A stretch of DNA of 60,430 nucleotides from assembly GCA_022827425.1 (NCBI GenBank), contig JAJDSZ010000098.1, forward strand, positions 1 through 60,430, read 5' to 3'. The notes below the pieces were generated by a model. That model was not told the DNA's origin and did not search any database. It was given only the letters and a program-made list of their open reading frames with translations. Positions 54,077 through 60,430 of the stretch are shown in pieces (the stretch's first letter is position 1; the number at the start of each line of letters is the position of its first letter). Source of the DNA: Pseudomonadales bacterium (GTDB lineage: Bacteria > Pseudomonadota > Gammaproteobacteria > Pseudomonadales > Pseudohongiellaceae). The translations under genes and the position numbers were made by a program.

Positions 54077-54439
54077 GGCGCGCAGCATAAGGCCGGCGCG
54101 CGGCAAATTCAATCGAAAATTCGCTATCGCCGCGCCCCTGGCAGGTCGATTGAGGCGAATATTGGTGGATATGCAACGAAATCGAGCGGGCGGGGGCGTG
54201 GACGGGAGCGGATTTGCAGCCGTGAATTCCTACGGCGCAGGCTCCCAGGGGTGTGCGGCCGGCATTCTCCGCCCCGCTTCGGCTGGCGGCTCCACTTTTT
54301 TCGCTCGAAACCATGCACTTTCCCGGCTTCTCGCCTATACCTTCCGTGCCGGAACGGATCGACGCAGGCTCCTGGAAAACGGTTTTCCGTGGCCGATTCG
54401 TTCCCATTTCCGTAATTTCGTGATATAGAGGGAATCGAG
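54077..54439. other. Intergenic region dominated by the 132-bp element
   Basis: Holds repeat copy 2 (54114-54245) and about 190 further bases with no supported gene. The promoter for the coiled-coil gene at 54440 was not identified. Confidence 0.5.
54114..54245 (+). repeat. 132-bp interspersed element, copy 2
   Basis: Ungapped 132-base match to 7514-7645 (112 identities). The blocks GATATNCAACGAAATCGAGC and GGATTTGCAGCCGTGAATTC are the best conserved. It ends GGCGCAGGCTCC, continuing into CAGGG as at the GST 3' end. It lies between the divergent DUF418 and coiled-coil genes. Confidence 0.8.
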
Positions 54440-54823
54440 ATGAAAGCTGAGGAAATCATCCCCGTAGCCCGCAGGCTGGAGTTGACCGGTATGGCCCGAT
54501 CCCAGGCCGAAACAGTAGTGTGCGTCGTTCAGGAAGCGGTCTCCGGGCTTGCCACCAAGGCTGATCTCGCGGCATCGGAGAAGCGGCTTCGTGAGGACAT
54601 GGAAAGCGTGGAAAGTTCCATACGTGACGATATGGAAAGCCTGAAGGAGTCTTTGCGCAAGGAAATGAAGGACCTGGACAAATCGATCAGATCGTCAATG
54701 AAGTCTGATATGGCGAAAATGGAGACCAGGCTGTTCTGGAAACTTTCCGGGGCGATACTCGCGATGTGTACTTTCATGAGCACTTTCATTTTTGCGGTAT
54801 TGAGATTTGTCCCTCTTTCGTGA
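54440..54823 (+). CDS. Coiled-coil, tail-anchored protein (DUF1640-like)
   Basis: 127 residues. An N-terminal helix with the RRLELTGMARSQAETVV pattern, then TKADLAASEKRL and charged heptads (REDMESVESSIRDDMESLKE...) forming a coiled coil over about residues 40-95, and a C-terminal membrane helix (FWKLSGAILAMCTFMSTFIFAVLRF). This layout matches the DUF1640/CCDC90 group, whose bacterial role is unknown. GAGGGAATCGAG precedes the ATG. Confidence 0.75.
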   Translation: MKAEEIIPVARRLELTGMARSQAETVVCVVQEAVSGLATKADLAASEKRLREDMESVESSIRDDMESLKESLRKEMKDLDKSIRSSMKSDMAKMETRLFWKLSGAILAMCTFMSTFIFAVLRFVPLS

Positions 54824-55046
54824 AACTGTATCGGGCGCCCGGTATAGGCTCATTATGGGGCACCCATTTTGACTTCGCTGGCGCGGACCTCGCCCGGGCG
54901 GACACTACAACACCAACTTTTGGCGAATTCCGCCAATTCGATTTGGGAACATTTCAGACAGTATCGATAAATGTAGAATTATCAATCACTTGCAACATTG
55001 GCATGGTTCCTGCTCCAGTTTGCTTATCCATACTTGGAGAACACCC

Positions 55047-55232
55047 ATGAGAACCGTTCGAAGAATCAGCTTTTCTTCATTGCTGGTGCAAACCCTGTTG
55101 CTGCTGGCCATCGCCGCCTGCGCCATCGTCGGCGTTGCCGGACTGCTGCTGCCGCTCATCCCCGGCCTGCTCTTCCTTGCCATCGCCGCAGTCCTGCTGC
55201 GCCAGTTCCAGCGCCGCCAGATTCGCATGTAA
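55047..55232 (+). CDS. Small two-helix membrane protein
   Basis: 61 residues with GGAG eight bases before the ATG. Basic N-terminus (MRTVRRISF), then TLLLLAIAACAIVGVAGLLL and LIPGLLFLAIAAVLL, ending in RRQIRM. The IVGVAGLLLPLIPGLLFL pattern is reminiscent of DUF454/YbaN-like or related small membrane proteins but is too short to assign. The 54824-55046 gap before it shows nothing recognisable. Confidence 0.6.
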   Translation: MRTVRRISFSSLLVQTLLLLAIAACAIVGVAGLLLPLIPGLLFLAIAAVLLRQFQRRQIRM

Positions 55233-55262
55233 GCGCTGCCCGGCGCTGCCGCGACCGATTCC

Positions 55263-55322
55263 GTCATTCTGCGCGCAGTCGCGGATTCGCATTGGGGGCC
55301 GCTTCGCTCCGCGCGGAATGAC
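55263..55322. repeat. REP-like palindromic repeat, copy F
   Basis: Left arm GTCATTCTGCGCGCAGTCGC and right arm CTTCGCTCCGCGCGGAATGAC with a short spacer. It lies between the small membrane protein and the metallo-beta-lactamase-fold gene. Confidence 0.75.
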
Positions 55323-55401
55323 GGAGGGAGGAAAGGGATTGTCATTCCGGCCGCGGTTTTGCTACCTTGCCCGGCATACCCACGGCCATGAGGTTCCCAT
55401 C

Positions 55402-56421
55402 ATGCGCAAGCTGCCGATTCTGGCTTTCCTCGCCGCGCTGCTGCCGGCAGCCCAGGCCCAGGAGATCATCGAAACCGACACCCACAACCTGCGGCTGGTC
55501 GCCGACGGCGTCTGGTTCGCCGTGGGCAACGGATCGCTGTACACCATGAGCAATACCCTGGTCATCGAACGCGACGAGGATGTGGTGATTGTGGATTCCC
55601 ACGTGACGCCGGCGGCGGGAGCGGCCCTGCGCGAGTCCATCGCGGTGGTCACCGACAAGCCCGTCACCACGGTGATCAACTCGCATTTCCATTATGACCA
55701 CGCCTTCGGCACCCAGGCCTTCGGCGACGATGTGCAGGTCATCGGCCACGAATACACCCGGGCCAGGCTCGCCGTCGAGCCGCTTGATGATCCCACCTAC
55801 CTGCGCTCGCTGGATCGTTTCGACAATACCCTGGCCGAGGTGCAAGCCCGGCTTGCCAGCGCGGATGACGATGAACGCGCGGGACTGGAAATCGAAGCGA
55901 GCTTCTGGCGCGCCCATGTCGAGTCCCAGGGGGAAACCGACCCGGTGGCGCCCGATGTTGCCGTGAGCGAGCGCCTGACCCTGTATCGCGGCGGCAGGGA
56001 AATCCAGCTCCACTGGCTTGGCCGCGCCCATACCGGCGGCGATCTTGCGGTGTATCTGCCCGAGGAAAAGATCGTCTTCACCGGCGACATGATGCTCGGC
56101 CGGCCCTCCTACATGGGAGACGGCTACGTGGGCGAATGGGCCGCCACCCTCGCCAATCTCAAGCAGCTCGATATCGAACTCGTGCTGCCGGGCCACGGCG
56201 ACGGCTTTTCCGACCTGCGCATCATCGACTATGTGCAGGCGTACTATAATGACCTCCACGCCGAGGTGATGCGACTCAAGGGCCAGGGGTTCTCCGCCGG
56301 GGAAGCCGCCGCCCGGGCGGACCTGCGCCACCACGAGGACAGCCTTGGCGTCAGCGAAATCGGCGCCGACCTGCTGGCGGTGCGGCGGATTTACGATCTC
56401 GCCGATGGCTTGGCTGAATGA
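55402..56421 (+). CDS. Secreted metallo-beta-lactamase-fold hydrolase
   Basis: 339 residues from the ATG at 55402 (GAGG upstream). A signal peptide (PILAFLAALLPAAQA) precedes an MBL domain with the metal motif INSHFHYDHAFG (HxHxDH), the third ligand region RAHTGGDLAVYLPEEKIVFTGD and VLPGHGDGF. The C-terminal helical tail (SAGEAAARADLRHHEDS) is like quinoprotein-relay MBL proteins. It is unlikely to be an antibiotic lactamase; substrate unknown. The DUF411 gene follows at once. Confidence 0.9.
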   Translation: MRKLPILAFLAALLPAAQAQEIIETDTHNLRLVADGVWFAVGNGSLYTMSNTLVIERDEDVVIVDSHVTPAAGAALRESIAVVTDKPVTTVINSHFHYDHAFGTQAFGDDVQVIGHEYTRARLAVEPLDDPTYLRSLDRFDNTLAEVQARLASADDDERAGLEIEASFWRAHVESQGETDPVAPDVAVSERLTLYRGGREIQLHWLGRAHTGGDLAVYLPEEKIVFTGDMMLGRPSYMGDGYVGEWAATLANLKQLDIELVLPGHGDGFSDLRIIDYVQAYYNDLHAEVMRLKGQGFSAGEAAARADLRHHEDSLGVSEIGADLLAVRRIYDLADGLAE

Positions 56422-56441
56422 AGAGTATAGTGAGGAGCAAC

Positions 56442-56954
56442 ATGAACAAGCATTTCGACTCCGGCAAGATCAACCAGGCGGCCCGCAAAATCGGGCTTTC
56501 TCTCGCAGCGGCCCTGGCCGCCTCCTTCGGGGCTGGCGCGACGGCCCAGTCCATCGAGGACATCACCCTGAATGTCTACAAGGAAATCACCTGCGGCTGC
56601 TGCGTGGGATGGATCGAGCACATGGACGAGCATGGCTATGATTCCACGGCGCACCATCCCGCCGATATCACCCGGGTCAAGCTCGACCTCGGGATTGCCC
56701 GCCAGTATCACTCCTGCCATACCGCGGTGACGGACTCGGGCTATCTCTTCGAAGGGCATATCCCGGAGAAGTACATCGCCCGCTTCCTCGCCGACCCGCC
56801 GGAGAACGCCATTGGCCTGTCGGTGCCGGGGATGCCCATCGGCGGGCCGGGCATGGAAATCGGCGACCGGTTCACGCCCTACCAGATCCTGCTGCTGTTC
56901 GAGGACGGCTCGGCCAGCGTATTCGCCGAGATCAACAGCAAGGCGGATCAATAA
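56442..56954 (+). CDS. DUF411 metal-binding periplasmic protein
   Basis: 170 residues from the ATG at 56442 with strong GAGGAG; an upstream ATG at 56418 overlaps the previous stop but has no binding site. A signal-like hydrophobic segment (IGLSLAAALAASFGAGATAQ) is followed by DUF411: YKEITCGCCVGWIEHM, the YHSCHTA motif, GHIPEKYIARFL and GMPIGGPGMEIG. Conserved Cys, His and Met residues point to copper or similar metal handling in the periplasm. Function not proven. Confidence 0.9.
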   Translation: MNKHFDSGKINQAARKIGLSLAAALAASFGAGATAQSIEDITLNVYKEITCGCCVGWIEHMDEHGYDSTAHHPADITRVKLDLGIARQYHSCHTAVTDSGYLFEGHIPEKYIARFLADPPENAIGLSVPGMPIGGPGMEIGDRFTPYQILLLFEDGSASVFAEINSKADQ

Positions 56955-57377
56955 GCCTCGGTTTCGCTCCTCCAGCAAGCGCAGCAAGGCCTCCGCCACA
57001 ACATCCGGCCGATGAGCCGGCAGGTCGCGGGTTAATAAAGTGGATGGCCCGGGCCATTGGATTGATATCCTGGGCCGCCCGCCGCCGGGGAGAAAGTCAT
57101 GCTGGACAGAACCGGCAGCAATGCGCCGATCTTCAAGCTTCGCAGCCTCATGCCGAACTTCCTTTTGCGCGGTGATTTCGGGCGAGTGCCACTTTTTTGC
57201 CAGAATTGCCAGAAAATTGCCCGCAAGTAATAGACACTCGGAAGCAAAATGCTTATTCTAGCCCGTGTAGTAAGCGCTAGAAGGCGGGGACTTCCCGGTT
57301 CCGTGCTTCCGCCGCTTGCTTGGGATGGCCTTTTGGTCAGTACAGCACCAAATCAAATCTTCCTTGGGGGTAGATAA
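56955..57377 (+). other. Upstream region of the second TonB receptor
   Basis: About 420 bases without a supported gene. It holds three direct TTGCC repeats at 57197, 57206 and 57217 in an AT-rich patch (spacing 9 and 11), a possible regulator site or overlapping -35 region, and a ribosome binding site GGGGGT near 57365. No clear -10 was found. Confidence 0.4.
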
Positions 57378-60107
57378 ATGTTTAGACAAAGAAAGGCAGC
57401 CAGAGTTCTGTCTCCCGCGGTAGCCCTGGCGCTTCTCGCGCCCGCGGCCTATACGCCGATGGCGCTGGCGCAGCAAGACGCGGCCGATCTCGAAGAGATC
57501 ATCGTGACCGGCGCCCGCGGCCGGCCGCGCACCGTAACGGATTCGCCGGTTCCCGTCGACGTGTTCAGCGCCGAAGAAATCGAAGCGATTTCCTACACCG
57601 ACACTAACGACATCATCAAGACGCTGGTGCCTTCCTTCAACATCTCCCGCCAGCCGATTTCGGACGGTGCGAGCTTCATACGTCCGGCATCCCTGCGCGG
57701 ATTGCCCACCGACAAGACGCTGGTGTTGGTGAATTCGAAGCGGCGTCACCGGGCGGCCCTCGTCACCATCGGCGGTTCGGGCACGCAAGGCCCCGACATG
57801 GCGACGATTCCGGCCGTGGCGCTGCAGAGCATCGAGGTGCTTCGCGACGGCGCGGCGGCGCAATACGGCTCCGACGCCATCGCCGGCGTGATCAACTTCC
57901 TGCTCAAGGAAAACCGTGAAGGCGGCAGCGTCAGCATCGATTCCGGCCAGTACAGCGAAGGCGACGGAGCATCCACCACGGTGCAGGGCAACATCGGCCT
58001 GCCGCTGGGCGACAATGGATTTCTCAGCATTTCCGGGGAATTCTATGAAGCCGACCAGACCACCCGCTCGAACCAGTATTGCGAAAGCTGGTTCTGTCTG
58101 AACCCCAACGATCCGAGTTATACCGCCTTTGAGAACGCGGGAAGCGCAAGTTCGATCAGGGGAGTGGGCTGGAACGGGAATCCGGCCACGCGGCTCCACT
58201 ATGGTAGGGATAATCAGACCTTTCTGTCCAACACCCATTTGGCCAATATCGGCGATGGCGACGTTGTGCAGCCCTGGGGTCAGCCCGAAGCGGAAGCCGC
58301 CCGGGTATTCTTCAATGCCGGCATCGAACTCGATGACAACAACGAGCTTTATGGCTTCGGCAACTTCTCCGACAGCACCAGCAACGGCAGCTTCTTCTAT
58401 CGTTATCCGTACAACGGCACGATCGAGGAACTGCGTGAACCCGATGGTTCCGTCTACTTCCCGCTTGAGAAGCATCCCGGCGGCTTCACCCCGCGCTTCT
58501 TTGGCGATGTGCGCGATGTGTCCGTCGTCGGTGGAATCCGCGGCGAGATGGACAACGGCCTCGGCTACGATTTCAGCGCGCGAACCGGCGAAAGCGAAAT
58601 CCAGTACACGCTGTCCAACACGATCAACCCATCCATGGGCCCCGAATCTCCCACCTCCTTCCGCCCGGGCGATCTGATCAACAGCGAGACCCAGTTGCAG
58701 GCGGACTTCACCTATGAACTCGACAACGGCGCGCTGATCGCTTTCGGCGCATCGTGGATGGACGAGTCCTACGAAGTTGTTCAGGGGGAGGAAGACTCTT
58801 ATCGCGCTGGGCCTTACGCAAATATCGATCCGCACGATTTCTGCGAAGCGGGCCCTGACGGCATGCTCACGGGATCGGGCGCTTATGCCGACAACATGGC
58901 GTCGGCCAAGGGATCTGGAGTAGACGGTCTGGATTGCACCAACAGCAACGACCCGGTGTTCAATGTCGTCGGTGTTGGCTCCAACGGCTTCCCTGGATAT
59001 TCGCCCCAGTTCTCGGAGGTTTACGAGCGCAACTCCGTTGGACTTTATGGCGACATCAGCGGTGACGTCACCGACCAGCTTTTCCTGCAAGCTGCGGTGC
59101 GCTATGAAGACTACGACGACTTCGACGCGGAACTCGTGTGGAAACTGGCGGCCCAACTGGACGTGACCGATAATTTCGGCGTCCGCGGGTCGATCGGTAC
59201 CGCTTTCCGCGCGCCGACCCCGGGCCAACAGGGCACCACCAACGTGTCCACGAGGCTGCCCCAGGGCTTCCCGGTGGCGACCGGACTGTTCCCCGCGGGT
59301 GGCCCGGTGGCCCAAGCCCTTGGCGCGGTTCCACTCAAGCCCGAGTTGTCCGAAAACTACACGATCGGTTTCACCGCCCAGGTCATGGACACCATCGATG
59401 TATCCGTGGATTTCTTCCGCATCGACGTGCAGGATCGCACCCGGGCGATTTCCACCTTGCAAGTTTCCAGCACTGATGCGGCTCAGGCGGGCAATACCGC
59501 GGCTTGGCAGAATTTCGTCAAACTCAGGGATGCGGGTGTGCCCGGGGCGAACTCGATCGGCGGCGTTTTCTACTTCACGAATGGCTTCGACACCAGCACC
59601 CAGGGTGTGGACATTGTGGCGACCGCACCGATTGAGTGGGGCGACATGGGTACGACCACTGTAACCGCGGCGTTCAACTTCAGCGAAAACAAGTTCGACA
59701 CGGATCGCTCGGTTGTCGGCAGGTATCTGAACAACGAAGCCCAGCATGACTTCGAAAACTACGATCCGAACTGGCGCGGCGTTATCACCGCGCGGCATGA
59801 GTTGAACCAGCTCATTCTGATCGGTCGCGTGAGCTACTACGGAGAGTCGATCAACTCCAACACAGGAGGCAGCGACCCCCTCGGCTTGCGTTATCAGACT
59901 TTCGATCCGACCTGGTACACGGACATCGAAGGCCAGTACCGCTTCAACGACACTTTCCGGCTTTCGCTGGGAGCAAGGAACGTGTTTGACGAGTATCCGG
60001 CCCAGGGAGTAGTCGGCGACACTTGCTGCGGTCGGCTCTGGGAGTCCGCAACGGGCATGGACTGGCAGGGAGCGTATTACTACGGTCGTCTGACTGTCGA
60101 CTTCTAG
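57378..60107 (+). CDS. TonB-dependent outer-membrane receptor
   Basis: 909 residues. A signal peptide (SPAVALALLAPAAYTPMALAQ), TonB box (LEEIIVTGARG), plug (DSPVPVDVFSAEEIEAI, ASLRGLPTDKTLVLVNSKRRH, LQSIEVLRDGAAAQYGSDAIAGVINFLL) and a large barrel ending in VDF. The IEVLRDGAAAQYGSDAIAGVIN form is the group common in Xanthomonas, Caulobacter and marine gammaproteobacteria, often for carbohydrates or other non-siderophore ligands. Paired Cys in extracellular loops (QYCESWFCLN, DTCCGRLW) suggest disulfides. It is monocistronic with its own terminator. Confidence 0.94.
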   Translation: MFRQRKAARVLSPAVALALLAPAAYTPMALAQQDAADLEEIIVTGARGRPRTVTDSPVPVDVFSAEEIEAISYTDTNDIIKTLVPSFNISRQPISDGASFIRPASLRGLPTDKTLVLVNSKRRHRAALVTIGGSGTQGPDMATIPAVALQSIEVLRDGAAAQYGSDAIAGVINFLLKENREGGSVSIDSGQYSEGDGASTTVQGNIGLPLGDNGFLSISGEFYEADQTTRSNQYCESWFCLNPNDPSYTAFENAGSASSIRGVGWNGNPATRLHYGRDNQTFLSNTHLANIGDGDVVQPWGQPEAEAARVFFNAGIELDDNNELYGFGNFSDSTSNGSFFYRYPYNGTIEELREPDGSVYFPLEKHPGGFTPRFFGDVRDVSVVGGIRGEMDNGLGYDFSARTGESEIQYTLSNTINPSMGPESPTSFRPGDLINSETQLQADFTYELDNGALIAFGASWMDESYEVVQGEEDSYRAGPYANIDPHDFCEAGPDGMLTGSGAYADNMASAKGSGVDGLDCTNSNDPVFNVVGVGSNGFPGYSPQFSEVYERNSVGLYGDISGDVTDQLFLQAAVRYEDYDDFDAELVWKLAAQLDVTDNFGVRGSIGTAFRAPTPGQQGTTNVSTRLPQGFPVATGLFPAGGPVAQALGAVPLKPELSENYTIGFTAQVMDTIDVSVDFFRIDVQDRTRAISTLQVSSTDAAQAGNTAAWQNFVKLRDAGVPGANSIGGVFYFTNGFDTSTQGVDIVATAPIEWGDMGTTTVTAAFNFSENKFDTDRSVVGRYLNNEAQHDFENYDPNWRGVITARHELNQLILIGRVSYYGESINSNTGGSDPLGLRYQTFDPTWYTDIEGQYRFNDTFRLSLGARNVFDEYPAQGVVGDTCCGRLWESATGMDWQGAYYYGRLTVDF

Positions 60108-60145
60108 TGATTCGCCGCTGGGTCAATCCAGCGAAAGAAACAAGA

Positions 60146-60173
60146 GGGGCGGCCATTTGGCCGCCCCTTTTTT
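60146..60173 (+). terminator. Rho-independent terminator
   Basis: GGGGCGGCC-ATTT-GGCCGCCCC followed by six T. It ends the TonB receptor transcript 38 bases past the stop. Confidence 0.95.
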
Positions 60174-60207
60174 CTGTAATGATACCGGATTGTGGTACCA
60201 TTTCCCG

Positions 60208-60352
60208 GTGAAACGCCGTCACCAGCGAACTCTCGACGCCATTTTTCGTCAACCGACGGGTGTTCCATCGCCCGCATCCGCGGCCCGTCACGGACAAGGG
60301 GGCCGTGGCGAGCATTCGCGGCTGGTTAAGCAGAAACGGAGTGAAACCATGA
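60208..60352 (+). pseudogene. hicA: hicA toxin remnant
   Basis: The first 18 codons (GTG, KRRHQRTLDAIFRQP) match the start of HicA. The end, in a frame shifted by one base from about 60260 (VFHRPHPRPVTDKGAVASI...LSRNGVKP), matches the HicA C-terminus. About 35 residues of the middle are missing and the two parts are out of frame, so no toxin can be made. The stop overlaps the hicB ATG (ATGA), the normal coupling. A TGGTACCA palindrome lies at 60194-60201 just upstream and could be the HicB operator. Confidence 0.75.
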
Positions 60353-60430
60353 GAAACATCATGGAAATCAATGGCTACCGGGCCATCATCCAGTTCGATC
60401 CCGAAATCGACATGTTTCGGGGGGAGTTCG
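60349..60430 (+). CDS. hicB: HicB-family antitoxin, 3' end outside the window
   Basis: The first 27 codons are present (MRNIMEINGYRAIIQFDPE then IDMFRGEF), a typical HicB N-terminal partial RNase H fold start. The HicB C-terminal DNA-binding domain is beyond the window. With its toxin broken, it is an orphan antitoxin or a transcriptional regulator. Confidence 0.8.
   Translation, partial: MRNIMEINGYRAIIQFDPEIDMFRGEF

Noticed and set aside
54334-54356. Similarity of CCTATACCTTCC...CGGAAC to the region upstream of the Y1 transposase (minus strand near 32684-32700)
   Set aside because: About 18 of 22 matching bases is not persuasive in a 60-kb window without a longer alignment.
51701-54415. 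904-codon plus-strand frame opposite MATE and DUF418
   Set aside because: His/Gln/Glu-rich translation without domains, antisense to two membrane proteins with proper helices.
57258-59798. 846-codon minus-strand frame opposite the TonB receptor
   Set aside because: Antisense to a complete TonB receptor with signal peptide, plug and barrel; no recognisable motifs.

Overview
The window looks like chromosome from a GC-rich marine-type gammaproteobacterium, roughly 60-65% G+C by eye. The evidence is a housekeeping set with gammaproteobacterial architecture: RNase E with its zinc link, LexA with a perfect CTGT-N8-ACAG box, SecB, NagZ, a rhodanese-fused ThiI, MnmH, NtrB/NtrC with sigma-54 control, and large TonB-dependent receptors. 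I see no rRNA, tRNA or CRISPR array. Species cannot be named from the sequence.

Layout. 0-2.2 kb: 3' part of a COG0523 GTPase with an overlapping WD40 gene. 2.2-5.7 kb: RNase E behind a long leader. 5.7-7.4 kb: etfBA. 7.6-12.1 kb: DUF1285, mnmH and an nagZ-mscS-hpt operon. 12.2-21.4 kb: lexA, topA, ilvE, tatD, a glutaredoxin-like gene, pyrD and a TonB receptor. 21.5-28.6 kb: a six-gene moxR-DUF58-DUF4381-VWA-VWA/TPR-batD operon. 28.6-30.8 kb: a GMC oxidoreductase with its small subunit. 30.9-33.1 kb: an accessory patch with a REP-associated-type transposase and small ORFs. 33.2-36.4 kb: dtd, pip, thiI. 36.5-40.3 kb: glutamine synthetase II with ntrB and ntrC behind two NtrC sites and a sigma-54 promoter. 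40.3-45.3 kb: secB, a rhodanese, a two-component system resembling the dedicated-sortase type, and a GST. 45.3-48.6 kb: a 134-bp tandem repeat, a gamma-glutamyltranspeptidase and a DUF3500 gene. 48.7-51.7 kb: an AT-rich island with an ATPase, a PIN-like nuclease and an RNA ligase. 51.8-57 kb: MATE, a shortened DUF418 protein, small membrane and coiled-coil proteins, a metallo-beta-lactamase-fold protein and DUF411. 57.4-60.4 kb: a large TonB receptor, a terminator, a broken hicA and the start of hicB.

What stands out. (1) The island pairs a DUF3696-type ATPase with a PIN-like nuclease, overlapping by one base, followed by an RNA ligase. This is a candidate defence or RNA damage/repair module. 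(2) The nitrogen operon has the enteric glnA-ntrB-ntrC layout and regulation but encodes eukaryote-like GSII instead of GSI. (3) A palindromic repeat family occurs at six or more gene 3' ends, alongside one Y1 transposase of the kind that mobilises such repeats. (4) A separate 132-bp element occurs twice at 85% ungapped identity. (5) thiI carries an in-frame 30-bp repeat expansion, and hicA has lost its middle while the hicB start is intact.
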